Assembly (NCBI GenBank): GCA_018647765.1
Contig: JABGSN010000033.1
Location: forward strand, 1-64,000
DNA from: Oceanospirillaceae bacterium
GTDB lineage: Bacteria; Pseudomonadota; Gammaproteobacteria; Pseudomonadales; Balneatricaceae
Reading direction: 5' to 3'
Length of the DNA stretch: 64,000 nt
Positions 31,538 through 40,756 of the stretch are shown in pieces (the first letter of the stretch is position 1; each line of letters starts with the position of its first letter). The position numbers and the translations under genes are program-made. Under the pieces are notes generated by a model that saw nothing but the letters and a program-made list of their open reading frames with translations, was not told where the DNA came from and made no database searches.

Positions 31538-31801
31538 ATGAGACAAAATTCTGAAGCGGCTGCCTTGCAATATTGGCGGCGCAATTTACAAATTATATTC
31601 ACTTATTTAGTCATCTGGTTTGTGGTTTCCTTTGGCTGCGGTATTGTGTTTGTAGACCAACTTAATCAAATCAATCTGTTTGGTTTTAAATTGGGTTATT
31701 GGTTTGCCAACCAAGGTAGTATTCTAGTGTTTTGTATTCTCACCATTGCCTACGCCGTACGTATGAATCGCCTTGATAATGAGTTTGACGTTCACGAATA
31801 A
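31538..31801 (+). CDS. DUF4212 small subunit of sodium/solute symporter
   Basis: An 87-residue protein with two membrane helices (near residues 20-40 and 55-75) and a polar N-terminus containing QYWRRNLQI, the pattern of the DUF4212 small proteins that always sit before a large sodium:solute symporter gene. It probably forms part of that transporter. The next gene follows after 39 bases. Confidence 0.92.
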   Translation: MRQNSEAAALQYWRRNLQIIFTYLVIWFVVSFGCGIVFVDQLNQINLFGFKLGYWFANQGSILVFCILTIAYAVRMNRLDNEFDVHE

Positions 31802-31840
31802 CGTTAACAGGCTTGTTTGTCACAAATAAAGGGAACTAAC

Positions 31841-33664
31841 ATGAGCCTAGAACAGCTCACCTACCTGTTTGTGGTAGGTTCATTTTTTATCTACATTACC
31901 ATCGCTATTTGGAGCAGGGCTTCTAGCACGCGCGAATTTTATGTGGCCGGCGGCGGTGTTACGCCGTTGGCTAACGGTATGGCCACTGCGGCTGACTGGA
32001 TGTCTGCCGCGTCGTTTATTTCTTTGGCAGGTATTATTTCTTTTGCAGGTTACGATGCCAGTGGTTATATCATGGGCTGGACCGGCGGTTATGTGCTGCT
32101 GGCGCTGCTGCTGGCACCCTATTTACGCAAATTTGGCAAGTTTACGGTGCCAGACTTTGTGGGCGATCGTTATTATTCCAAAGTGGCCCGCGTGGTGGCT
32201 GTGATCTGCGTCATGTTTATCTCCTTTACCTATATTGCTGGCCAAATGCGCGGCACCGGTATCGTTTTCTCCCGCTTCCTCCAAGTTGAGATTGATACGG
32301 GCGTGATGATTGGTATGGCAGTGGTGTTTGTGTATGCGGTGTTGGGTGGCATGAAGGGCATAACCTACACTCAAGTAGCACAGTATTGTGTGATGATCTT
32401 TGCGTTTACCGTCCCCGCCTTATTTTTAACCTTTTCTATGACCGGCCATGTGTTACCACAAACGGGTCTTGGTGCGACTTTGGCGAATGGTGAGACCGTG
32501 TTAGGCCATTTAGACGGTTTGGTCTCTGAGTTGGGTTTCTCAAGCTTTACCGAAGGCAGCAAAAGCAGCATTGATATGTTCTTTATTACGGCCTCATTAA
32601 TGTTTGGCACCGCAGGTTTACCTCATGTCATCGTCCGCTTTTTTACGGTGCCGCGGGTACGGGATGCCCGGATTTCTGCGGCTTGGGCGTTGGTGTTTAT
32701 TGCCCTACTATATTCTTCTATCCCGGCGGTGGCGGCATTTGGTCGTATCAACTTAATTGAGACGGTCAATGGCGTAGATAATCAGGGTACACGTTACGAA
32801 GAAATGCCACAGTGGTTTAAAAAGTGGGAAAACGCCGGTTTGATTGCTTGGTACGACCACAATGCTGACGGTCGCACCCAGTATGCGGCGGGTGATGCGT
32901 TTACCGGCCGGCAACATAAACCTATTTATTGGGGCGCTGCGGATGATACCGTGGCACGCAATTTTTATTACAATCAGCGCCATGTGGTTAACCCCAGTGA
33001 TGGGTCATTTGACCCGCAAGTGCAGCCGTTTGCCAACGAGATTTATGTCGACCCGGATATCATGGTGTTGGCCAACCCGGAAATAGCGGAATTGCCTGAT
33101 TGGGTTATTGCGCTCATCGCCGCGGGTGCCATGGCCGCCGCGCTGTCCACCGCAGCGGGTTTGTTGTTGGTCATTGCTACAGCGGTGTCCCATGATTTGT
33201 TAAAGAAAACCTTTCGGCCACAGGTGTCTGACGGCCAGGAGCTGATGGCGGCTCGGCTCGCCGCCATGGTGGCCGTTGTTATTGCCGGTTACGTTGGCAT
33301 GCATCCACCAGATTACGTCGCTGCGGTGGTGGCGCTCGCCTTTGGTTTAGCTTGTGCGTCGTTTTTCCCAGTGATTATTATGGGTATTTTTTACCAGCGT
33401 ATGAATAAATATGGCGCCATAAGTGGCATGTTAGTGGGCCTGCTCTCAACCTTAGGCTATATCGTCTATTTCAAGTTTTTTGGTGGCGAACCAGAAGACT
33501 GGTTGTTGGGTATTTCACCAGAGGGTTTTGGTGCCATGGGTATGGTGCTTAACTTTATTGTGGCATACCTAGTGGCTCATTTGACGCCTCAGCCGCCCAA
33601 ACATATTCAGCAGATGGTGCAGGATATTAGGGTGCCCAGAAACAGCGGTTCGGCCTACTACTAA
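31841..33664 (+). CDS. Sodium/solute symporter, VC_2705/ActP-like
   Basis: A 607-residue SLC5-family permease with about 13 membrane helices. The N-terminal half has FYVAGGGVTPLANGMATAADW and SAASFISLAG, typical of acetate permeases. A hydrophilic loop of about 90 residues (near 310-400, starting at GVDNQGTRYEEMP) is a mark of the VC_2705 subfamily that pairs with DUF4212. The ATG at 31841 has AAGGGA upstream; a TTG at 31817 in the same frame is rejected. With acs and CrbS/CrbR beside it, uptake of acetate or a related short acid is the likely job. Confidence 0.92.
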   Translation: MSLEQLTYLFVVGSFFIYITIAIWSRASSTREFYVAGGGVTPLANGMATAADWMSAASFISLAGIISFAGYDASGYIMGWTGGYVLLALLLAPYLRKFGKFTVPDFVGDRYYSKVARVVAVICVMFISFTYIAGQMRGTGIVFSRFLQVEIDTGVMIGMAVVFVYAVLGGMKGITYTQVAQYCVMIFAFTVPALFLTFSMTGHVLPQTGLGATLANGETVLGHLDGLVSELGFSSFTEGSKSSIDMFFITASLMFGTAGLPHVIVRFFTVPRVRDARISAAWALVFIALLYSSIPAVAAFGRINLIETVNGVDNQGTRYEEMPQWFKKWENAGLIAWYDHNADGRTQYAAGDAFTGRQHKPIYWGAADDTVARNFYYNQRHVVNPSDGSFDPQVQPFANEIYVDPDIMVLANPEIAELPDWVIALIAAGAMAAALSTAAGLLLVIATAVSHDLLKKTFRPQVSDGQELMAARLAAMVAVVIAGYVGMHPPDYVAAVVALAFGLACASFFPVIIMGIFYQRMNKYGAISGMLVGLLSTLGYIVYFKFFGGEPEDWLLGISPEGFGAMGMVLNFIVAYLVAHLTPQPPKHIQQMVQDIRVPRNSGSAYY

Positions 33665-33670
33665 CCCCCT

Positions 33671-35515
33671 ATGCTTACAGATAATACCTTTAATGCCGAT
33701 GTTCTTCCTTTTAGCTTGCTTGATGAGGAAGAGCACCAGTTATTGCAAGATAACTTGGACATCGGCTACTACCAAGCCGGCGAAGCCATTATTAAAACGG
33801 GTGATGTGCCCGAAGGCTTGTGTATCATTCTAAAGGGCTGTGTCAGTGAGCTTGACGTTCGATCTCACAACGACCGACATGGCCACACCTTTGTGCACTA
33901 CACGGCCAATGAATACTTTGGTGCTTGGTCTGCACTTCGGGGACGGGCGATTCACGACTTTGTGGCCGATGAAGAAACCATTTGCTATATTCTGCCTACC
34001 AAAATATTACTGGACTTAATTTACCGAAGCCCAGCATTTGGCGAGTTTTTTAACAAAAACCTATCCCTCCAAAACGAGCTATTAGAACATAAAAACGACA
34101 CCCTAAACATGACTGAGTTCATGTTGGCCAGAATAGATAATTCTTGTATGCGAGCAACATCGGTATTGCCAGACGGCACCGATTTAGAGGGCGCAACTCG
34201 CTATATGAGCGAAGAGCAAGTGGACTGTGCTTTAGTAAAACGCGGTAAACGCTACGGCATGGTCACCCGTACAGATATACTCAACGCGATCGTACTGGAC
34301 CAGCAACCGCTAACGGCCGATGTGCAGAGTATTGCTAATTTCCGCCTAATAACGGTGGAGTCTGGCGACTATTTGTTCAATGCACTGATTTTAATGACTT
34401 TGCACCATATTGATCGAGTGGTGGTGATGCAAGGGTCTGAGCTGCGTGGCATTATTGATTTGGCTGACACCTTGAGTTACTTTTCCAGCCATTCCCACGT
34501 GGTAGGTTTACGCATTGAGCGGGCATCGAGTATCGATGAACTCAAGGCTGCTGCAGGGGACATGGGCGACCTCATTCGCTCCTTATACTTGCAGGGCGTC
34601 AAGGTTCGATTTGCGATGGATCTATTGGCGGCCTTGAATAAACGTTTGATGTCAAAGTTGTTCAATTTAATTGTACCGGAGAGCGTTTTACCACATGTAT
34701 GCCTCGTGGTAATGGGTAGCGAAGGCCGCGGTGAGCAGATTGTTAAAACCGATCAAGACAATGGCCTCATTACCCGTGATGGGTTAGATTGGCCGGAACA
34801 GCAGGAGTCACTTGAGTATTTCACGCAAATGTTAGTGGAGTTAGGCTTCCCCTTGTGTCCGGGTAACGTGATGGTGAGTAACCCATTTTGGGTATTGCCT
34901 ATCAGTGAGTGGGCGCAAAGATCGCGTGATTGGGTGGCCAAGGGGGATACTGACAGCTTGCTCAACTTAGCCATTGCCGTTGACGCTTACCCGGTGGCAG
35001 GCAATAAGGCGATTTACAAAACCAGTCGTAATTGGTTGTTGAGAGAATTGCGGCATAAGCAGCGATTCTTATCGGCCTTTGCCGAAGTCGCATTGGTGTT
35101 TAATACCCCATTAACGTTTTTAGGTGGTATTCGCGACAGGGCCGCAGGCGTAGATGTTAAAAAGGGGGGTATCTTCCCTATAGTGCAAGGTGTTCGGGTG
35201 CTGGCTTTGCAATACCAGGTGGCCGAAAATAATACGTATCGACGTATTGAAGCGTTAATTAAACTCGGCGTTATTCCGCCTCGGCTGGGTACTGAATTAA
35301 TGGAATCGTTTTCCATATTGCAATGGTTTAGGCTTACTCATCATGTGCATCAGCAAGAGCAGGGACAAGTCGGCGCATCGGCTGTGTTGGACAATGCGGT
35401 TGATCTGGACTCATTGGATCGGTTGGAAAAAGATTTGTTAAGGCAGTCGTTCCAGGTGGTGAAAGACTTCAAGAAACACCTGTCTTTACGTTATCGCTTG
35501 GGTGGAGGTATCTAG
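33671..35515 (+). CDS. cNMP-binding/CBS/nucleotidyltransferase-like protein (DUF294)
   Basis: A 614-residue cytosolic protein: an N-terminal cyclic-nucleotide-binding-like domain (residues ~15-130), a CBS pair (~150-275), a DUF294 nucleotidyltransferase domain with MGSEGRGEQIVKTDQDNG near residue 345 (GS plus DxD, as in GlnD-like enzymes), and a C-terminal helical domain (~450-605). This family is regularly linked to the symporter/exonuclease pair and is thought to be a signalling protein sensing nucleotides. It starts 6 bases after the symporter stop. The substrate for nucleotidyl transfer is unknown. Confidence 0.88.
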   Translation: MLTDNTFNADVLPFSLLDEEEHQLLQDNLDIGYYQAGEAIIKTGDVPEGLCIILKGCVSELDVRSHNDRHGHTFVHYTANEYFGAWSALRGRAIHDFVADEETICYILPTKILLDLIYRSPAFGEFFNKNLSLQNELLEHKNDTLNMTEFMLARIDNSCMRATSVLPDGTDLEGATRYMSEEQVDCALVKRGKRYGMVTRTDILNAIVLDQQPLTADVQSIANFRLITVESGDYLFNALILMTLHHIDRVVVMQGSELRGIIDLADTLSYFSSHSHVVGLRIERASSIDELKAAAGDMGDLIRSLYLQGVKVRFAMDLLAALNKRLMSKLFNLIVPESVLPHVCLVVMGSEGRGEQIVKTDQDNGLITRDGLDWPEQQESLEYFTQMLVELGFPLCPGNVMVSNPFWVLPISEWAQRSRDWVAKGDTDSLLNLAIAVDAYPVAGNKAIYKTSRNWLLRELRHKQRFLSAFAEVALVFNTPLTFLGGIRDRAAGVDVKKGGIFPIVQGVRVLALQYQVAENNTYRRIEALIKLGVIPPRLGTELMESFSILQWFRLTHHVHQQEQGQVGASAVLDNAVDLDSLDRLEKDLLRQSFQVVKDFKKHLSLRYRLGGGI

Positions 35516-35516
35516 C

Positions 35517-36137
35517 ATGCTGCGAAGACGCCTGAGGCGAGCTAGGGACCATTGGCGCCTACGCAAGCAAGACATTAACAGTCGCTGGTTGAGCTTGTTT
35601 CAACGTTACCAAGGTGCTGAATTAGTGTCTTTAGACATTGAGACCACAAGCTTAGATGTTGCTAAAGCCAATGTGCTGTCCATTGGTGCAGTGGTGATCA
35701 GAGGCAACCGAGTACTGACCAGCGAAAAGTTAAGCCTCACTATAGCGCCGCCGGTAGAATTGCCGAGAGAGTCCGTTAAAGTGCATAAGTTAAGGCGCAT
35801 CGACCTAGATGCCGGGATACCCTTGGCGCAAGCGTTAGAGCAGCTATTGTTGTTTGTGGGTAATCGCCCTATAGTGGGATACAATATTGCTTATGATGTT
35901 GCAGTGTTAGATCACCACATACGGCCCAAGCTTGGTTTTGGTCTACCCAATACCACGCTTGATGTGATGCAAATGTATCGCAAAAAAGCGACCATGAGTG
36001 GTGCCAGTGAGTTCCAACTCGATTTGAGCTTTACGGCCATCGCCAGTGCTTTGTCGGTGCCGATTTTAGGTCGTCATACGGCGCTGGGAGACGCTACCAC
36101 AACGGCGCTTATTTATGTGCGTATGAAATGTGTTTAG
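35517..36137 (+). CDS. DEDD-family 3'-5' exonuclease
   Basis: A 206-residue protein with the four-acid exonuclease pattern: SLDIETTSLD (motif I), VGYNIAYDVAVLD (motif II) and HTALGDATTTALIY (motif III, with His, so DEDDh type as in DnaQ). The ATG at 35517 has GGAGG upstream, inside the end of the preceding gene. A DnaQ-like enzyme regularly follows the cNMP/CBS/DUF294 gene in this operon. It may act on nucleic acid or on a nucleotide signal; nothing here decides. Confidence 0.9.
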   Translation: MLRRRLRRARDHWRLRKQDINSRWLSLFQRYQGAELVSLDIETTSLDVAKANVLSIGAVVIRGNRVLTSEKLSLTIAPPVELPRESVKVHKLRRIDLDAGIPLAQALEQLLLFVGNRPIVGYNIAYDVAVLDHHIRPKLGFGLPNTTLDVMQMYRKKATMSGASEFQLDLSFTAIASALSVPILGRHTALGDATTTALIYVRMKCV

Positions 36138-36284
36138 ATTATACGTTAGCCAAACATAAGGTGATGAATTGGTTGGGATTCACGTCTCGTTCACCTTTCA
36201 TTACACTGGGGTAACATTTCTTCCATTGAATATCGTTACAAACAACGTTATTTTCGAATTGACAAGTTAGAATAGGTGACATAT

Positions 36285-36557
36285 ATGGGCAGTGCAGCGG
36301 CGATTGAGCTTGATGCAGAGTTAACCATAGCGCAAGTAGAGACATGGCATCAACGGTTAGCTTTGGACGAATTGGATCCGAGCGGCGTGATGATTGATGC
36401 GAGCAAGCTAGATCGTGTAGATGCCGCAGGCTTGCAGTTGCTGGTGGCTTTTAAGGCGACTTGCAAGGTTAAGGGAGTTTCGGTGGCGGTGTTTAATGTG
36501 CCTAAACCCATACAAGAATTAATACGTGTCGCTGGTTTAAGCGAAGCGCTTAGTTAG
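36285..36557 (+). CDS. STAS-domain protein
   Basis: A 90-residue single STAS domain, like anti-sigma factor antagonists. The loop normally phosphorylated (DSSG/DTAG) reads VDAAGLQLL, so the usual phosphorylatable Ser or Thr is missing. It opens the chemotaxis cluster, as STAS genes do in E. coli-like (F7) clusters of pseudomonads. The ATG at 36285 follows AGGTG; a GTG three codons earlier is possible. A terminator separates it from cheY. Confidence 0.85.
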   Translation: MGSAAAIELDAELTIAQVETWHQRLALDELDPSGVMIDASKLDRVDAAGLQLLVAFKATCKVKGVSVAVFNVPKPIQELIRVAGLSEALS

Positions 36558-36573
36558 AAACATATAATAAAAT

Positions 36574-36619
36574 AAATACCGAGTTCTCTCGTTGACCGAG
36601 AGTCGTATTTAATTTTTTT
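36574..36619 (+). terminator. Terminator or attenuator between STAS gene and cheY
   Basis: Nested stem with inner arms CTCTCG (36586-36591) and CGAGAG (36597-36602) and outer arms AAATAC (36574-36579) and GTATTT (36605-36610), followed by AATTTTTTT. It would reduce read-through into cheY. Confidence 0.6.
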
Positions 36620-36636
36620 AAAAGTGGAGTAGATCG

Positions 36637-36999
36637 ATGACAAAAATACTGGCAGTGGATGACTCTGCGTCAATGCGCCAGATGGTGGTTTTTACCTTGC
36701 AAAGTGCTGGCTACGACGTGGTGGAAGCCAGCGATGGTCAAAAAGCACTAGATATTGCTAAAGGTACATCATTTGATTTGGTATTAAGTGACGTCAATAT
36801 GCCAGTCATGGATGGTATTGAGTTGGTGAAAGAATTGCGTCAAATCGAGGCCTACAAATACACACCTATTTTAATGTTAACCACAGAAACTGCTGGCGAT
36901 AAAAAAATGGCGGGTAAAAACGCTGGTGCTACGGGTTGGGTTGTGAAACCGTTTAATCCCGATAAGCTGTTGGCTACCATCAAAAAAGTTACAGGATAA
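36637..36999 (+). CDS. cheY: Chemotaxis response regulator CheY
   Basis: A 120-residue stand-alone receiver domain. DD in AVDDSASM, phospho-Asp in LSDVNMPVMDG (residue 52), Thr in LTTETAG and Lys in VVKPFNP are all present. It would carry the signal from CheA to the flagellar motor or another output. GGAG lies 11 bases upstream of the ATG. The cluster has no adjacent cheZ. Confidence 0.93.
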   Translation: MTKILAVDDSASMRQMVVFTLQSAGYDVVEASDGQKALDIAKGTSFDLVLSDVNMPVMDGIELVKELRQIEAYKYTPILMLTTETAGDKKMAGKNAGATGWVVKPFNPDKLLATIKKVTG

Positions 37000-37051
37000 G
37001 TAGCATCAGCCATCGGTGTGCTAACGTTTCTGTTCACTAAAGGGTTATGTC

Positions 37052-39319
37052 ATGAGTATTGATCTCAGCCAGTTTCACGCTGTCTTTTTTGAAGAAAGTT
37101 TTGAAGGCTTGGAGTTGATGGAAACATCACTGCTCGAATTGGATGTGGACGCACCCGACAGTGAGCAAATAAACACCATTTTTCGTGCAGCTCACTCTAT
37201 TAAAGGGGGTAGTGGTACTTTTGGATTTGTTCAAGTGGCTGAATTTACTCACATCCTAGAGACTCTGCTGGATAAAATACGCGATGGTGATCAATCCATT
37301 GATCCCGACGGTATCGAATTGTTTTTGCAATCAGTAGACTGTTTGCGTGGTTTGCTTGAAGCCCTACAAACTGAAACTGAACCAGACACAACAAGGGCGC
37401 AGCAGTTAGCTGGCGTATTCCAAGCCGTACTTGACGGCGGTACCTATGCCGACAGTGCCAATGTAGTGAAAACCAATGCCATCACGGGTGCGCCCCTACA
37501 TGCCGCCTCACCATCACCTGCGCCAGCATCAAGCGATGACTCCGTGGCTAATGCTGGCACACGTAAACAAATTGGTTTTAGTATTGTCTTTGAGCCTGAA
37601 GAGGACATGTTAAAGGGCGGTAACGACCCCGTCAGAATGTTGCGGGAGTTGGCGACTTTAGGTGACCTTATCAGCCACGCCAATACCGACCAAGTGCCAG
37701 ACTTTGATCAGCTTGTGATTGATCACTGTTACTTGAGTTGGGATATCGAGCTAGTAACAAACTGTGACATTGACGATATCGAAGAGGTGTTTGAGTGGGT
37801 TGAAGACGAGTGTGAGCTGTCTATCACGCCTATTTACGCCGACATCTCTAGCGCTGCCGAACTACATTATAGTAACTCGCAAAACCATGCGATCGATAAA
37901 AAAATGCAACAAGCGACTGCCGAAGGTCAGCGCTTAGTGATGCCTTCTGGGCCCTTGCCAAGTTTGGATAATCTGCAACTGGCTAGCCCTGGTGACGTGA
38001 CGAACAATGGGTCTGATGCTACGCCAGCCGAGGCGTCAGCTGCACTTGCACCGCCCAAGCCGACAGCACCGGCCGCAGCCAAACCCAAAGCAGCCAAAGT
38101 CGAAGCGAGTTCGATTCGGGTGGGTATTGATAAGGTGGATAGCCTAATCAATCTGGTTGGCGAATTGGTAATAACCCAATCGATGTTGGGTCAAATGGGC
38201 TCAGCAGGCGACTCCATTACTGACGAGCATATTGGCAATTTACGTGAAGGTTTAGTGCAACTTGAGCAAAACACGCGCGAATTGCAAGACAGCGTCATGC
38301 GCATTCGCATGTTGCCCATTAGTTTCACCTTTAACCGCTTTCCTCGTATAGTGAGGGATATTAGTATTCAGTTGGGTAAACAAGTTCAGTTAGAGCTCAG
38401 CGGTGAGAACACCGAACTTGACAAAACCGTGATGGAAAAAATAAGTGACCCCATGGTGCACTTGATTCGCAACGCGCTAGACCATGGCATCGAAATGCCA
38501 GAACAACGCAAAGCCGCAGGTAAGCCTGAGATGGGCACCATTGTGCTTAATGCGTTCCATCAAGGTGGCAATATCGTCATCGAAATGACTGATGACGGGG
38601 GTGGCATTGATACCGAAAGGTTGCTGACAAAAGCCAGAAATAATGGCTTGGTTGGCGAAAACGAAAAACTTACTCAAGAGCAAAAGCTAGACTTACTGTT
38701 CTCGCCAGGGTTATCGACGGTCGAAGAAGTCAGTGACTTGTCCGGCCGTGGTGTGGGTATGGATGTGGTACGGCGCAACATCCAAGAACTGAGTGGTTCG
38801 GTAGAAGTTTCGACTGAGATGGGTGTTGGCAGTACCTTTCGTATTCGCTTACCGCTGACGTTAGCGATATTGGATGGACAGTTAGTGACTGTTGCAGACC
38901 AAACCTATATCTTCCCGCTGGTATCGATCAGCGAGTCGTTACAAATTGACTCAGCGAAAGTGAATAACGTGGCTGGTGGCAGTGATGTTTACAATTTGCG
39001 GGACGAGTATATTCCAATATTGTGCTTAGATCAGTTGTTTGGCTTACGCCAAGAGGCTAAGGTTTTACAAGACAGCTTGCTGGTCGTGGTAGAGTCTGAA
39101 GGTCAAAAAGTAGGCGTGGTAGTGGACGAGTTGCTGGCCCAGCAGCAAGTGGTCATCAAGAGTCTGGAAGAAAACTATACGCGGGTTCAAGGCGTTTCTG
39201 GCGCTACCATTTTGGGTGACGGTACTGTGGCGATGATTGTTGATGCCTTGGGTTTATCTGGTTTGGCCGGTAGTGAAATTGCTGCTGCACAAAAAATAGC
39301 TGCCGAAGCCGTAGCTTAG
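37052..39319 (+). CDS. cheA: Chemotaxis histidine kinase CheA
   Basis: A 755-residue kinase with the P1 HPt domain (FRAAHSIKGGSGTFG, His near 48), a P2-like domain near residues 170-270 (GGNDPVRM), a proline/alanine-rich linker, then dimerisation, ATPase (LIRNALDHGIE, DDGGGID, GRGVGMDVV) and a C-terminal CheW-like P5 domain. It phosphorylates CheY and CheB. The domain order is that of E. coli-like CheA proteins. cheW follows after 9 bases. Confidence 0.96.
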   Translation: MSIDLSQFHAVFFEESFEGLELMETSLLELDVDAPDSEQINTIFRAAHSIKGGSGTFGFVQVAEFTHILETLLDKIRDGDQSIDPDGIELFLQSVDCLRGLLEALQTETEPDTTRAQQLAGVFQAVLDGGTYADSANVVKTNAITGAPLHAASPSPAPASSDDSVANAGTRKQIGFSIVFEPEEDMLKGGNDPVRMLRELATLGDLISHANTDQVPDFDQLVIDHCYLSWDIELVTNCDIDDIEEVFEWVEDECELSITPIYADISSAAELHYSNSQNHAIDKKMQQATAEGQRLVMPSGPLPSLDNLQLASPGDVTNNGSDATPAEASAALAPPKPTAPAAAKPKAAKVEASSIRVGIDKVDSLINLVGELVITQSMLGQMGSAGDSITDEHIGNLREGLVQLEQNTRELQDSVMRIRMLPISFTFNRFPRIVRDISIQLGKQVQLELSGENTELDKTVMEKISDPMVHLIRNALDHGIEMPEQRKAAGKPEMGTIVLNAFHQGGNIVIEMTDDGGGIDTERLLTKARNNGLVGENEKLTQEQKLDLLFSPGLSTVEEVSDLSGRGVGMDVVRRNIQELSGSVEVSTEMGVGSTFRIRLPLTLAILDGQLVTVADQTYIFPLVSISESLQIDSAKVNNVAGGSDVYNLRDEYIPILCLDQLFGLRQEAKVLQDSLLVVVESEGQKVGVVVDELLAQQQVVIKSLEENYTRVQGVSGATILGDGTVAMIVDALGLSGLAGSEIAAAQKIAAEAVA

Positions 39320-39328
39320 GAAAAAATT

Positions 39329-39859
39329 ATGGATGTTGCTAAGCAAGACACCGCGCAAAATATGATACAACAAACTGCGGCGATGGTTGATCAAGCCAGT
39401 GATGAAGATTTTGAAGATCAACAACAGTACCTCACCTTTTTGATGCAAGGCGAAGAGTACGGCGTCGACATTCTTAATGTGCAAGAAATTCGCGGTTGGG
39501 GCAACGTCGCGCCTATTCCTAATGCACCTAAGCATGTGAGCGGCGTGATCAACTTACGTGGTGCCATTGTGCCGGTGATCGATTTACGTTTGTTGTTTGA
39601 ACTGGGTGATGCCAACTGCGATGAGAATACCGTAGTTATTGTCCTTAAAGTAGCCACTGAAAATGTCAATCGGATCATGGGCATTGTGGTTGATGCTGTG
39701 TCTGATGTATTTAGTCTGACGCTGGCCGATAAGCGCCCACCGCCCAATGTCAATCAAGGGATGAGTCATACCTATATCGATGGCTTAACCGAAGTTAAAG
39801 GGAAGATGGTTATTTTATTGGATAGTGAACGGTTGTTGCATTTAGAAAAAAACGACTAG
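39329..39859 (+). CDS. cheW: Chemotaxis coupling protein CheW
   Basis: A 176-residue CheW with a short acidic N-terminal extension. Core motifs are YLTFLMQGEEYGVDI, VSGVINLRGAIVPVIDLR and ILLDSERLL at the end. It couples receptors to CheA. No receptor gene is present in the window. Confidence 0.95.
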   Translation: MDVAKQDTAQNMIQQTAAMVDQASDEDFEDQQQYLTFLMQGEEYGVDILNVQEIRGWGNVAPIPNAPKHVSGVINLRGAIVPVIDLRLLFELGDANCDENTVVIVLKVATENVNRIMGIVVDAVSDVFSLTLADKRPPPNVNQGMSHTYIDGLTEVKGKMVILLDSERLLHLEKND

Positions 39860-39895
39860 TCAGGCGTTGGCTGCGTTAGCTAGGGAAGCAATATT

Positions 39896-40756
39896 TTGAA
39901 TCAAGTCATTAATAACATCACCAAAGTGGACCCCAATGTTAGGGAATTCCAGATGACTAAGAAGAACTTCAACACCATCAGCGATGTTATCTACCAACAC
40001 GCGGGTATTGTACTAAAAGAAATTAAGGAAGACATGGTGTACAGCCGTGTTTCTCGGCGTATCCGTATAACTGGAAGCCGAGGTTTTGATGATTATTTAA
40101 AACTTGCCTTAGCCACCGGCAGTGATGAATTCACCCATTTTGTAAACGCCATTACCACTAATCTTACGTCGTTTTTTCGTGAGTCTCATCACTTTGATTT
40201 TATTACACAAACGGCGCTACCGGGTTGGAAAGCGACTCCCGGGCGCCAACGGCTGAGGATCTGGTCGGCAGGTAGCTCCACCGGCGAAGAAGCCTACTCT
40301 ATTGCCATGACATTGGCGGATCAAGTGCCCAAAAATTGGGACACCAAAATATTGGCCACGGATGTAGACACTGACGTTGTGGCTCAGGGTGATAGTGGTA
40401 TTTACACCCAAGAACGCATCAACGGCCTCAGTAAGAGCTTAGTCACTCAGCACTTCGATAAGGTCAAGGTTGATGGCGCGCAAAGGGTGCAGGTGAAGAA
40501 AAACTTACGTGATATGGCCTTTTTTAAGCCGTTAAACTTGCTTCAAGCGTGGCCTATGAGAGGCCAGTTTGACATGATATTTTGCCGTAACGTGGTCATT
40601 TATTTCGACAAGCCCACCCAGAAAGTGTTATTAGATCGGTTTGCCGATTTGCTAGTACTAGGTGGTTATCTGATTATTGGACATTCTGAGAGTATGTATA
40701 AGTTATCCGATCGATTTACCTCTATCGGTAACACCACCTATAGGAAAATTAAGTGA
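39896..40756 (+). CDS. cheR: Chemotaxis protein methyltransferase CheR
   Basis: A 286-residue SAM-dependent enzyme that methylates receptor glutamates. It is close to E. coli CheR: YQHAGIVL near the start, TTNLTSFFRESHHF, WSAGSSTGEEAYSIAM for SAM binding, and FCRNVVIYFD. The TTG start at 39896 has GGGAAG upstream; an ATG at 39953 preceded by AGGGA is also good and would remove 19 residues. The stop overlaps the cheD start by 4 bases. Confidence 0.95.
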   Translation: MNQVINNITKVDPNVREFQMTKKNFNTISDVIYQHAGIVLKEIKEDMVYSRVSRRIRITGSRGFDDYLKLALATGSDEFTHFVNAITTNLTSFFRESHHFDFITQTALPGWKATPGRQRLRIWSAGSSTGEEAYSIAMTLADQVPKNWDTKILATDVDTDVVAQGDSGIYTQERINGLSKSLVTQHFDKVKVDGAQRVQVKKNLRDMAFFKPLNLLQAWPMRGQFDMIFCRNVVIYFDKPTQKVLLDRFADLLVLGGYLIIGHSESMYKLSDRFTSIGNTTYRKIK

